Below are positions 23,660 to 34,821 of a DNA stretch of 64,000 bases, one piece after another. Source of the stretch: Hemileia vastatrix (taxonomy: Eukaryota > Basidiomycota > Pucciniomycetes > Pucciniales > Zaghouaniaceae). The number at the start of each line of letters is the position of its first letter. Position 1 is the first letter of the stretch. Below the pieces are notes generated by a model. It was given only the letters and a program-made list of their open reading frames with translations. It searched no databases and had not been told where the DNA came from. The DNA lies in the NCBI GenBank assembly GCA_030280995.1, contig JASXTE010000014.1, forward strand, positions 9,898,656-9,962,655. The letters are read 5' to 3'. The position numbers and the translations under genes were made by a program.

Positions 23660-24798
23660 TGTCAGCCAGGCTATTCCAGGAGTCCAGTATATGATATGTT
23701 AACTTATAAGACCTGAAAGAGGGCGTAAGAATTGTATTTAATGTATATAAATTAATATTTTATTGCATAATAAAATTATATAAGTATCTTATTACATATA
23801 AGTGTTATATTAATTTTATTGTTTATATAAATTTTTATACATTTAAATTAATCATGATATATTTTATATTCTACAAATAATGGCGCATTTTTATGTATTT
23901 AATAATTATAAATTTATATTTAATTAATTAAAAACATATATTATAATTATAAGTGTAAAATTGACTTATAATATAATTAAATTAATTATTTAAATTTATA
24001 TATTAAATAACACCTTTCATATAATATTAAAAAATAATTAATGACACTTCTTTTGACCCTTAAGTGTTTCAGGAAAAAAAATTAATTAATTTATACTAAA
24101 TTGAGATTAATTACATTTTTTGTTGCGTAACAATATTCTTTGTTTCACTTAAAAATCCTTAAATCAGACTGTACAATCTGTTTTGAATTATTTTTCACAT
24201 AGTCCGTATGTCCCAGGTTTGTTTAGTTATTCACTATTTTTACTTACTGATTTGGGAATTAATTGTGGGAAAGTTGGATTCTTAATTGGGGTTTTTAATT
24301 ATTTGTTTCATATTTTTCTCTACATTGTTATGTTTCACTTATTCTTTTATATTCTTGTTTCATTCTATTATAATTCTTGTATTTACAAATATAGTAGCGC
24401 TTCAGAGGACCCATTGCCTATAAAAAGGCCTTGGATAATCCCCTGTAGCTCATCACTTACTATACACTCAACAATTTAAATATAATTTTATCACGTTTAT
24501 TATTATTTTTATTAGTATTACAATCTAATTAAAAATTCTATATAACAATTAAAAGGTTGCCTTAAGTCTGATAGTAATTAAAGTGTTTGCTGCGCAGAAC
24601 CCTTACTTGAAATAATATTAATATTAATAAAACCCAATTTTGTGTCACCTCTCAAATCACTCATTGTTGCTTTCTCTTCAATAAATTAAATAATTTCATT
24701 AGACTATTATTTCTTTTATTTCTCAAATCACTATTACCTTCTTGTCTTCCTCTCTTTTCTTCCCTCTTTTCTTATCTCTTCTAGACGACTGACCGACA
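23660..24798 (+). repeat. Gypsy-C 5' LTR
   Basis: The LTR is 1139 bp, from TGTCAGCCAGGCTATTCC to GACCGACA. It has the GCGCTTCAGAGG block and TATAAAAA at 24419-24426, and the conserved GTCTGATAGTAATTA region downstream. It is followed by ACTGGGGACC, the same primer region as A1. Confidence 0.93.
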
Positions 24799-25476
24799 AC
24801 TGGGGACCTTTCCAAATGATGACGACGATCGAGCCTGGCGACAAACGACAAACGCACAGACAACCTAGCAAAAAAGAAACTTTTGCTGCGACCGTGTTTC
24901 GAACTTGGGTTCGATTTCTTAGGTTTATATTATTTTAATTCTTATATTATTTTGAAGTGATTTTTCGATCACTATAGTAAGTTCTCCTTTGCACCTCTCA
25001 TTCATATTACTATATTTTTACTGCAATAACAGTGATTGTGGCTTAACTGCTGATTCACTGAGTGTAAGTGTTCAATTATAAATTTTTTTTTCCTAGTTGA
25101 CCATTATAGAGTGTTAAATCCTCTTAGTCCTAAAAGAATTGACATTATTATTAATACAAATTGAATTATTAAATTAATTTTTTTTTAATATTAATTATTA
25201 TTAATTTTGGTTGACTTAAAAGTACTTTGTGCTTAGTCCCAAATATATTGCCACATTTAATATTGGTAATTAATTGGTTGAATTAACTTGATTGTTTATT
25301 CCCAATTTAACCTTGCAATCCATTTTATTAATTAATTTTTTATAATTATTACTTGATATTAAAAAAAAATTTTTTTTTTTTTATAATTTAATTAATAAAA
25401 TTTTTATTTATTTTTGGAGCAATTATTAACTAACTTTTATTATTTTTTTAAAAAGTTAATTAATCTTCCCACTATT
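24799..25476 (+). other. Gypsy-C leader
   Basis: This non-coding leader is collinear with those of A1 and A2. A probable primer site is at 24799-24813. A candidate donor GTAAGTTC is at 24977, and TAACTAAC followed by a T-rich run ends near 25457, as in the other copies. No ORF is supported. Confidence 0.65.
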
Positions 25477-26158
25477 ATGTCCAACAATTTGGCTGAAAAA
25501 ATGGATAACATGCAAGTGGATGAAATTGAAATTGACTATGATGCTGATACTGTGAGTTCTTCTAAAGTTGGACATAAAAAATCTTATGCTAACACAAAAA
25601 ATTCACATAATTCAGGATGTGGAAATGACAGGAGATGTAAACAAACCGAACCCCCTTCCCCCAGCACAACAGAAGGAAGTAAAGCCTCTAGTACTTCAAA
25701 AAGGTCTTCCAAAAGGATTCAAAATAAAAAAGCTTCCTCTACCACAACAAATCAGCAACCTGTCCAGCCATATAAAAGAGCTGAAGACAGAAAATATAAG
25801 GTACAAAGCAAAAGTAGACACCTTGTGGGATCAGGTTCAAGAACTCAGGAACCAGAATCAGGCCCAGGCCCCTCCTCAGTTGCCTCCCAATCAGCCTCAG
25901 TTTCAGGCTCAACCTTCACAGCCACCCAGCTCAACCATCCAAAATCCAAATACTATGGAAGTAGAGCAATGGAAATGGGATTATCTAATGAGTCACTACC
26001 AACAGAATGTGCAACACCCTCCTCATCATCAGCCTGGCCCATCCAGAACACCCAATTTCCATCCACCTCCTCATCCCTACCAACAAGGCAGGAGCAAGAA
26101 GGCCCAAGCACCATCCCAAACCCAGTCTCAGGTGAAGTTTCCTCCCCTGCCATGGTAA
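25477..26158 (+). CDS. Gypsy-C ORF1, spliced and overprinted on gag (205 aa)
   Basis: Exon 1 is 25477-25551 and exon 2 is 25616-26158, giving 205 codons with a stop inside ATGGTAA, exactly as in Gypsy-A1. Against A1, the 180 exon-2 codons show about 15 amino-acid differences by eye, while the overlapping gag frame shows about 21. No stop has arisen in exon 2, although gag-pol of this copy is broken further on. The coiled coil and the Pro/Gln-rich tail are preserved. Function is unknown. Confidence 0.6.
25552..25615 (+). other. Predicted 64-nt intron in Gypsy-C
   Basis: Donor GTGAGT, branch site GCTAAC and acceptor TTCAG. The length is the same as in A1 and A2. Splicing joins the ACT codon of gag to GATGTGGAA in the ORF1 frame. 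Confidence 0.7.
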
Positions 26159-26580
26159 GTAATTTGGTTGATAGTCACTTGGGTATGTTTTCTAATAAAA
26201 CTTCTTCTGCAGGTAATATTATTGAACATGGTGAAAGAACAGTTAACCTGTTAAAAGACAGCTTCCTGTAACTAGTAGCCCTATTGATGTAATTAGCAAA
26301 TTGTAATTTGATGAACCTTTACATTTAACTTCTACTTCTTTAATTAATCCTTCTCTTGCATTTAAAAATGATTCTGTTCCTCCTGAAATCTATACCTTAA
26401 TTGAAAGAACTTCTGAGATAATATTGAAAGATACCCTTGATTTTAATGTTGTGAAAGACAAACACTTGAGAGATGTGTTAATCCATGAAAATGATAGATT
26501 AAATAATTTACACTTGCAATGTAAAGTGAGTTCTTCTGTACAAGATACAGCTTATTTAAAAATCAAAGAAACCTTGAATA

Positions 26581-27496
26581 TGAAGAAGTTTTAGCACAGA
26601 GGAAAGCTAAACACAGGTTAATCAGCAACTGTGCACCTTAAAACAACAAGTAACTACAACAAAGCGTGTGCTAAAACTGGACAAAAGACTCTATTCTCCC
26701 CACACAGTGCAAAGACTGTCAGATGCGGCCAAAAGGGAAAGCAGTGGACAGGAAGAAGCAGTGGAAGGAATAAAGAGAATAGAGAGAAAGAGAAAGAAAA
26801 AGATTTGGATTTCATTGCAAAAACAAACATACCTAAACACAGGTTAATCAGCAACTGTGCACCTTACAACAACAAGTAACTACAAGAAAGCGTGTGCTAA
26901 AACTATAAGGGACACAAGTGTGAGCTGCTGTGGTTAGGACTAAAAGAATTAGAGAAAAGATAACAGAAAAGAAAAGGAAAGAACCTGGAAAAAAGACTCT
27001 ATTCTCCCCACACAGTGCAAAGACTGTCAGATGCGGCCAAAAGGGAAAGCAGTGGACAGGAAGAAGCAGTGGAAGGGATAAAGAGAATAGAGAGAAAGAG
27101 AAAGAAAAAGATTTGGATGAGGAAAACGGAAATGGAAAAGAGAGGGCTCATTATATGACAAAGTTCACCATCCAAAACAATAGAAACTAACACGACGTTG
27201 ACAAAACTACTAAACTACAATACAGGAAAAGAGACAAGTTCACATCCAAGGAAAAAGTTCTCAGCCAGGGAAAAGATTCACACTCCAGGTAAAGAAACAC
27301 GTCCTCGAGGTCCAGAATCAATACATTGACTCCGGGTGGGAAAGAAATGTTGTTCTTGATGCTGGAGCTCGTATCTTTGAAGTTCCTTGGCGGAAAAGGT
27401 CAGGAAAAGAGGATATGAGCCAGGAGAATGACTTGAGACGATAGTAAGAAGCTGGAGTAAGGAATGGGTCAGGTATTAGAGGCTGAAATTTCAACA
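26581..27496 (-). repeat. Copia-1d 3' LTR
   Basis: This is a 916-bp long-form LTR with the internal duplication, next to the polypurine complement CCCCCCTTAA at 27497 onward. Confidence 0.93.
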
Positions 27497-30400
27497 CCCC
27501 CCCTTAATACCAGACCCATGAGTTTGAGGAGATAAGACAGCTTGACTTTTCCCAGAGATTTTGTAAGAAGATCAGCCACCATGTGTTCAGTTGAAATGTG
27601 TTGAAGCTGAAAATGATTTTTGTTGATGCTTTCAGTATTCCAACAAAGTTGAGTGTCCACATGTTTTGATCTTTGACGGTATCTGAGTGAATCCTTGCAT
27701 TGTGAAATGGAACTGGCATTGTCAGCAAGGATTAATGGTGAAGGTGATTTAGGAATATTGAAGGAAGTAAGTTATTTAGTCAGCCAGATTGCTTCACATC
27801 CAGCATCTACAATGCCTCTGAACTCAGCTTCAGTACTAGAGATAGTGACAACTTGCTGCTTTTTAGAACTCCAGGAAATAGCCCCTCCATTGAGTATGGC
27901 AACATACCCTCCAGTTGAGTGCCTGGTATCAGGATCCCCAGCATAATCAGTGTCAGAGTAAATAAGAGGACAGAGTGATGGATGATTTGGAATTGGGAAT
28001 TTTCCTCCAAAAGTGAGAGATGATGATGAAGTGGCACGCAGATATCTGAAAGTGTGTTTGACAGCAAGCCAGTGTTTGATACCTGGTTCAATAAGATGTT
28101 GAGATAATGCACCAACTGCAAAAGAGAGATCAGGTCTTGTTGCAACAGACAAATAGTTGAGTGCACCAATAGCAGAGTGGTAATTGATTTTCAGAGCATT
28201 GAATTCAGCAATTTCTTCACTAGTTGCTTTGACAGGATAATCATTTGGGGATAAGGGAGTAAGACAGGGATTGCAGTTGGCCATATTCCAGTTGGACAAA
28301 ACTTTTTCAGCATAAGAATCTTGTGATAAAGAAAGAGTACGTGCTGTTCTGTTCCTGGTGAGACGCATTCCCAAAATCCAAGTGGCAGGACCAAGATCAT
28401 CCATCTCAAATTCAGTTTTGATTTTGTCTTTGAACCAAAGAAAATGATTAACAGTAATGACCATATCATCAACATGAAGATAAATGATACAGATTTGTGA
28501 TTTGTTTCTCCAAACATACACACACTGATCACACTTAAGGGGGGAGAAGTTGAGCTTGCACAAGTAGTCATTTATACGTGAATTCCAGCAAAAGGGAGCT
28601 TGTTTGATGCCATAAAGAGGACGCAACAATTGGCAAACTTTACCTTCATTTCCAGCAGTTAATGTTCCTTCAGGCTGTTCCATATAAACAGTTTCATTTA
28701 GGTTTCCCTGGAGAAAAGCTGCCACTACATCCATTTGATGAACATCCCAGTCAAAATAAGCTGCTAAAGAAAGAATGGTCCTGAGAGAGGTGATCCGTCC
28801 AGTGGGTGCAAAAGTTACATGAAAATCTATTCCTAGGATTTGAGAATATCCTTTTTCTACACAACGGGCTTTGAACTTTGAAACACCACCATCAGCATTA
28901 GGTTTAACCCTGAAAACCCACCTGCAGCCAATTACATTAGCTTTTTCAGGCCTGGGGACAATTTTCCAAGTGTTACAATGCTGAAGTGCTTTATGTTCAT
29001 GTTTCACAGCCTCTGCCCATTCTGCTGAATATTTGGAATAGATTGCTTGCTTATAACACTGGGGTTCAGGAATTTCATGAGATAGCAAGGGAGCTTCTAG
29101 AGAGAAAGCAAAGGCATTTGCTGCATATAACCCAAGAGGATCAGGAGACTCAGAGTAGGAATCATGTTGATAATGATCATAATAAATCTGACGTAAATGT
29201 TCAGGAGTGGATGTTTCAGCTGAAGAGTTGTCAGAATAACTGGGGGATTGTGATGAGGGAACATAATCAGGATCTGCTGGATTGTCTGGCTCAATTGATG
29301 AATATGATGGATCAGATTGACTGGAGCCTTCTTCATCTGGGACATTGGAATGAGGTAATCTTGTTAAGTGGCCAGGTGAAGGACAAGGAGTTGAATTGAA
29401 AGGTGTGCCTGACATGTGAAAATCAGAGGATGAAGAAGAAGAAGAAGGAGAATTATCTTCAGAATGTGAATCAGAGATGTTTCCTGAGGATGGATCAGGA
29501 GTTGGAGACTCAGAAGGAGATTGAGCTGGAGAAAAGGAAAGGCCAGGTGTTGGAAGTGGTTGACTGTCATGAATTTGATCTGGAATTTGCTTCATCAGTT
29601 GCGACCATTGAGGGCGCTTAAATCTGGAATCAAGAAAGGGGAAGAAATTTTCATTAAAAGCCACAGATTTTGCAATAACAATCTTTTTAAGATCAAGGTC
29701 CCAAACACGATAATTTTTTGTTCAAACTTCATATCCAAGCATGACACACTTTCTGGAATTAGCTGAAAACTTTCCAGGACGTTGATGTTTATCAAGGAAG
29801 GTATAGCAAGCTCAACCAAAAACTCTGAGGTGTGAAACTCTGGGTTTGGATTTATTCCAGGCTTCAAAAGGAGTTGATTTATTTTGAAGAGCTTTGGTTG
29901 GTAATCTGTTTTCAAGATATACTGCTGTTTTGACTGCTTCAGACCATAAGTGAATTGGTGCATTAGAATGAAACATCATGGTTTTGGATTTTTCAGTGGT
30001 AATACGGTTTCCTCTCTCAGAAATTGGATTTTGTTGGGGAGTGTAAGGAGCCGTAACTTGAAGAGCAATGCCATGTTGTTTAAGAAAGTTGACCAGACTA
30101 GAGTTGATATACTCACCACCACCGTCACAAACAAGCTTTTTGATTTTGAAGCCAGATTGCAGCTCTACAGATGCCTTATATTCCAAGAAATATTTGAATA
30201 CTTGGGCTTTTGAGGAAAGAAGGTAAACATGACGGTATGAAGCGGCCTGATTAGTGAACTTAAGGTAATACTGAGAACCATCAAAAGAAGGAGGTTGAAT
30301 TTTCCCAGATAAATCCGTGTGGATAACTTATAGAGGATTTTTGGCAACAGGCAACTGGCCAGGAAAGGAAGCATGGGTTTGTTTACCCAACACACACGGT

Positions 30401-31930
30401 TCACAAAAATGCATTTCAGAATCAGAAAAACTAGAACTAGATACATCAGATGCCATTCCATTAAAAAGTTTTTGAATATATGGGGCGTAGGGATTTTCTA
30501 ATCTGTTGTGCCAGAGAGTTAGAGACTGACTTGAAGCTTTTGCATAGAGAGCTGAGGAATTAGGGGGAGACATGCCTTGTGGAACCACAGAAACTTCAAA
30601 TAATGAATTGGAGATGACTCCTCCCATATAATTCTTTCCATTACGTGAAATAACGAAGTTTGATGTAGGATTAACTGGTGCAGGGATGAGAAGACAACCA
30701 GTTCTCCAAAGACGTCCCAGGGAGATGAGATTCCTTCCAAGATCAGGGACATAAAGAGCATCAGAAAAGAAAACTTTTCCTTCCATTCCTCCAGAAGCAG
30801 CAACAGTTCCTTTTCCTGTTGCATAGATTGATTTCCCAATACCAGCAAGTTGAATTCGAATGTTGACAGGTTGAAAGCTGATGAAACTGCCTCTGTTGTT
30901 AAACATATGACAGCTGGCGGCAGAATCAATAATTGGAGAAAGGTTTGAGGAATGAGAAGCCATGGAAGCAGAAGCGTTGATAATGCAGTCAGAATTTGAT
31001 TTTTCAGACAAGCAGGCAACAGCTGTAAAAAGAAATTCTTCATCAGAGGGGAAGACAAAAGCACAATTGGCCGTGGCATCAGGTTGTTCTTCCTGAGGAG
31101 GGGGAACAGGAGCTGCTTTGTTGGAATTTTCCTTTGATGGAGCAGCTGAGTTGGCTTGGTTCTTCTTGGGACGCAGTTCAGGATGTTGAACAAAGCAATG
31201 ATTGTCATCATGTCCAACATTTTGACCATGAACAGAACATGAGAGTTTGCTGCGTGCCTTGAATTTGGATGATTTTGATGATTTGGCTGAAGCAGAATGA
31301 GCATTGAAATTTGACATAGCATTGTGAAATTCATCAATAACTTTGTCATCAGCAGCTTAATCCAGGAAAGAAGATCATCCAGATGCAGGTGATTAATTTC
31401 CTGTCTGTCTCTGGTGAGCAAACCACGCCAATGTTTGTAGGAGGGTGGAAGAGTGGCAAAGAAGAGATAAATAAGAATTTCCTGGGGAATGATGAGCCCA
31501 GAGCGGATCATATGGAAGTTAATGCCTTTGAATGCATCAACATGAGTTTTGGGGTCTCCTCCTTCAGAAAGAGAAAGTGAGAAATCCGTGTTCCAACTTT
31601 ATTGCTGGCGTGTCTTCTTGCAAGAACTGACCACGTTTGAGCAGAGGTGTGGCAAGTGTTGACCAGCTTCTTGTTGACATCATCCAATCTGGTGATGATT
31701 TCATACTTGCACCTGGTGTCATTTTTGATCCATAGAGCAAGTTGAGCTTTGATTTCAGCGTCTGAAGGTGAACCATCATTGTGAGGAACAGGGGCAGGGA
31801 CATGTCCAGAAACAATGCCAAAAAGATCCAGAACTTCAAAGTGAAGACGCATAATTTGTTCCCAGGTGTCATAAGATTCGTCAGTAAGAGGGGTGACCAT
31901 AACCCTGCTTGAATCCTGATTGGAGGCCAT
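27496..31930 (-). pseudogene. Copia-1d Gag-Pol, multiply broken
   Basis: It matches Copia-1b throughout, starting at ATG 31928-31930. Lesions seen: a deletion of about 19 bp near 31575, TAC to TAA near 31358 together with a loss of about 12 bp nearby, a GAA to TAA at 30328, a TGT to TGA near 29811, and TTA to TAA at 27772. The protease motif is altered from DSGAS to DSAAS. The longest surviving stretch is 27772-29664 (end of integrase, RT with VDDM, part of RNase H). It is clearly older than Copia-1b. Confidence 0.92.
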
Positions 31931-32074
31931 GATTTGGTAGAGTCAACAGCAAAGATTTAGAGAGAAAGAAGATGAGATGTGAAGAGGATGATCCAAAATC
32001 TGAGAGAAAAGGCTGTTTTATTGTCCAGTAAGTGGTTTTGTTGTAAGTATTCTTGAGAGAGGTGCTTTAGGCAA

Positions 32075-32088
32075 CTGGGCCCATAACC
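32075..32088 (-). promoter_or_regulatory. Copia-1d primer-binding site
   Basis: The same 14-nt tRNA-iMet anticodon-arm complement as in Copia-1b directly adjoins the 5' LTR. Confidence 0.75.
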
Positions 32089-32987
32089 TGAAGAAGTTTT
32101 AGCACAGAGGAAAGCTAAACACAGGTTAATCAGCAACTGTGCACCTTACAACAGCAAGTAACTACAACAAAGCGTGTGCTAAAACTGGACAAAAGACTCT
32201 ATTCTCCCCACACAGTGCAAAGACTGTCAGATGCAGCCAAAATGGAAAGCAGTGGACAGGAAGAAGCAGTGGAAGGGATAAAGAGAATAGAGAGAAAGAG
32301 AAAGAAAAAGATTTGGATGTCATTGCAAAAACAAACATACCTAAACACAGGTTAATCAGCAACTGTGCACCTTACAACAACAAGTAACTACAACAAAGTG
32401 TGTGCTAAAACTATAAGGGACACAAGTGTGAGCTGCTGTGGTTAGGACTAAAAGAATTAGAGAAAAGATAACAGAAAAGAAAAGGAAAGAACCTGGACAA
32501 AAGACTCTATTCTCCCCACACAGTGCAAAGACTGTCAGATGCGGCCAAAAGGGAAAGCAGTGGAAGGGATAAAGAGAATAGAGAGAAAGAGAAAGAAAAA
32601 GATTTGGATGGGGATAACGGAAATGGTAAAGAGAGGGCTCATTATATGACAAAGTTCACCATCCAAAACAATAGAAACTAACACGACGTCAACAAAACTA
32701 CTAAACTACAATACAGGAAAAGAGACAAGTTCATATCCAAGGAAAAAGTTCTCAGCCGGGGAAAAGATTCACACTCCAGGTAAAGAAACACGTCCTTGAG
32801 GTCCAGAATCAATACATTGACTCCGGGTGGGAAAGAAATGTTGTTCTTGATGCTGGAGCTAGTATCTTTGAAGTTCCTCGGCGGAAAAAGTCAGGAAAAG
32901 AGGATATGAGCAAGGAGAATGACTTGAGACAATAGTAAGAGGCTGGAGTAAGGAATGGGTCAGGTATTAGAGGCAGAAATTTCAACA
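32089..32987 (-). repeat. Copia-1d 5' LTR
   Basis: The LTR is 899 bp, minus-strand start TGTTGAAATT at 32987. It lacks a short stretch of the pyrimidine tract (near 32563) that the 3' LTR keeps. Confidence 0.92.
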
Positions 32988-33718
32988 TTATTTATTATTA
33001 TTTTAAATTTATCAACAATAAGCAATTTATTATTATTAGAAAAAAAATTTCTCAAAGTAATAATAAAAATTTTTATTATATTAAATCCTAAAAACAATAA
33101 AGAAAAAGTATTATTTTAAAATAATCAAACTTTAATTTATTATTTCAAATTTATTAAAACAATAAAAATTTAAATTTAATGATTATTATTTATGTTATAA
33201 AACAATAATCAATAATAGAATTAAATTTGGGACTAAATACACTGAGTATTATTATTGTCAACCAAAATTAATTAATAATATTTATTGGGACTAAGTATAA
33301 AATACTATTTTGGTCAACCAATAATACCAAATATTAAAGATAATTAATTAAATAATTTAAATAAAATAAATGGCTTCTAGGACTAAGAGATATACTCTAT
33401 TATGGTCAACTAGGAATAAAAAAAATAAAATATGATCACTTTCACTCAGTGTTTCAGCAATTAAGCCAAAAACTCTGTTATTGCAATAAAAAATCTTGTA
33501 TAATAGTTGAAAGTGGCAGAGATTGACTTACAGTAGTGATCGTTAAATCACTTACAATATATAGAACTTTTAAAAATATATAAACCTTATATTTAGTTCC
33601 CCGGTTCAATTCACGGTCGCGGAAAAAGTTCACCTTTTTGCGTGAGTGGTCCGTGCATTTTGACGTTCGTCCAAAACGGTTGTCAAGCTTCGATTTGTTG
33701 TTTGGAAAGGCCCTCAAG
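32988..33718 (-). other. Gypsy-B leader (partial)
   Basis: This AT-rich leader is collinear with those of A1, A2 and C. It has the conserved blocks around CTAGGACTAAGAG, the GTAAG candidate donor near 33530, and a primer region ACTTGAGGGCCTTTCC (minus strand) inside the LTR-B end. It stops at the Copia-1d LTR. The rest of Gypsy-B internal sequence is not here. No ORF is supported. Confidence 0.8.
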
Positions 33719-33973
33719 TATCGGGCGGTCGTCTAGAAGGAGGAAGAAGAAAGAGACACAAGGAGACAAAGAATGGAAAGAAGAAAAGAGGAAGGACACA
33801 AACAAGGGAAAAAAAGTTTAATATATAAAGTGAGAAGTCTTAATATTATTGTAATGTAAGTATTTTAAAATCAATGCGCAGAAGTCAAGTATTATAGTTT
33901 AATGTTCTTACCGCAACCTTAAGATTTTGTATATAGTATTTATTTATTTTATTTCAACTAAATGTATTGCTAG

Positions 33974-34663
33974 TGTTGAAATTTCTGCCTCTAATACCTG
34001 ACCCATTCCTTACTCCAGCTTCTTACCATCATCTCAAGTCACTCTCCTTGCTCATATCCTCTTTTCCTGACCTTTTCCGCCAAGGAACTTCAAAGATAGG
34101 AGCTCCAGCATCAAGAACAACATTTCTTTCCCACCCAGAGTCAATGTATTGATTCTGGACCTCGAGGACGTGTTTCTTTACCTGGAGTGTGAATCTTTTC
34201 CCCGGCTGAGAACTTTTTCCTTGGATGTGAACCTGTCTCTTTTCCTGTATTGTAGTTTAGTAGTTTTGTCGATGCAGTGTTAGTTTCTATTGTTTTGGAT
34301 GGTGGACTTTGTCATATAATGAGCCCTCTCTTTGCCATTTCCGTTTTCCCCATCCAAATCATTTTCTTTCTCTTTCTCTCTATTCTCTTTATCCCTTCCA
34401 CTGCTTCTTCCTGTCCACTGCTTTCCCTTTTGGCCGCATCTGACAGTCTTTGCACTGTGTGGGGAGAATAGAGTCTATTGTCCAGGTTCTTTCCTTTTCT
34501 TTTCTGTTATCTTTTCTCTAATTCTTTTAGTCCTAACCACAGCAGCTCACACTTGTGTCCATTACAGTTTTAGCACACGCTTTGTTGTAGTTACTTGTTG
34601 TTGTAAGGTGCACAGTTGCTGATTAACCTGTGTTTAGCTTTCCTCTGTGCTAAAACTCCTTCA
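33974..34663 (+). repeat. Copia-1a 5' LTR
   Basis: The LTR is 690 bp, TGTTGAAATT to CTCCTTCA. It is an intermediate form with a single copy of the pyrimidine tract and of the GCACAGTTGCTGATTAACC block. Confidence 0.94.
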
Positions 34664-34677
34664 GGTTATGGGCCCAG
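34664..34677 (+). promoter_or_regulatory. Copia-1a primer-binding site
   Basis: GGTTATGGGCCCAG immediately follows the 5' LTR and is complementary to the anticodon arm of initiator tRNA-Met. Confidence 0.75.
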
Positions 34678-34821
34678 TTGCCTAAAGCACCTCTCTCAAG
34701 AATACTTACAACAAAACTGCTTACTGGACAATAAAACAGCCTTTTCTCTCAGATTTTGGATCATCCTCTTCACATCTCATCTTCTTTATCTCCAAATCTT
34801 TACTGTTGACTCGACCAAATC

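Larger units (their letters stand above)
23660..26580 (+). mobile_element. Gypsy-C, 5' part of a chromovirus-type element
   Basis: It consists of a 5' LTR at 23660-24798, leader, ORF1/gag start at 25477, and gag to 26580, where Copia-1d begins. Pol and the 3' LTR are absent from this place. It inserted into Copia-2; the left flank is GTTTG, but the right flank is not in the window. Gag has a one-base deletion near 26246 relative to A1 and A2. Confidence 0.9.
25477..26580 (+). pseudogene. Gypsy-C gag, truncated and frameshifted
   Basis: The gag-pol frame opens at ATG 25477 and runs to a stop at 26269-26271. The stop follows a one-base deletion in the run GTTAAACC near 26246. Homology to A1 gag continues in another frame to 26580, into the coiled-coil region, and ends at GAATA next to the Copia-1d LTR. 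The capsid-like domain and all of Pol are missing here. Confidence 0.87.
26581..32987 (-). mobile_element. Copia-1d, decayed Ty1/Copia element with mismatched flanks
   Basis: It is a complete minus-strand structure: 5' LTR 32089-32987 (899 bp), primer site 32075-32088, gag-pol, and 3' LTR 26581-27496 (916 bp). Both LTRs end CTTCTTCA. The flanks differ: GAATA within Gypsy-C gag on the left, TTATT within the Gypsy-B leader on the right. Normal insertions here carry perfect 5-bp duplications, so this element probably marks a recombination breakpoint. Confidence 0.92.

Noticed and set aside
24799..24813. Assigning a specific tRNA to the Gypsy primer site ACTGGGGACCTTTCC / ACTGAGGGCCTTTCC
   Set aside because: The site varies between copies, and I could not match it to a tRNA 3' end with confidence.
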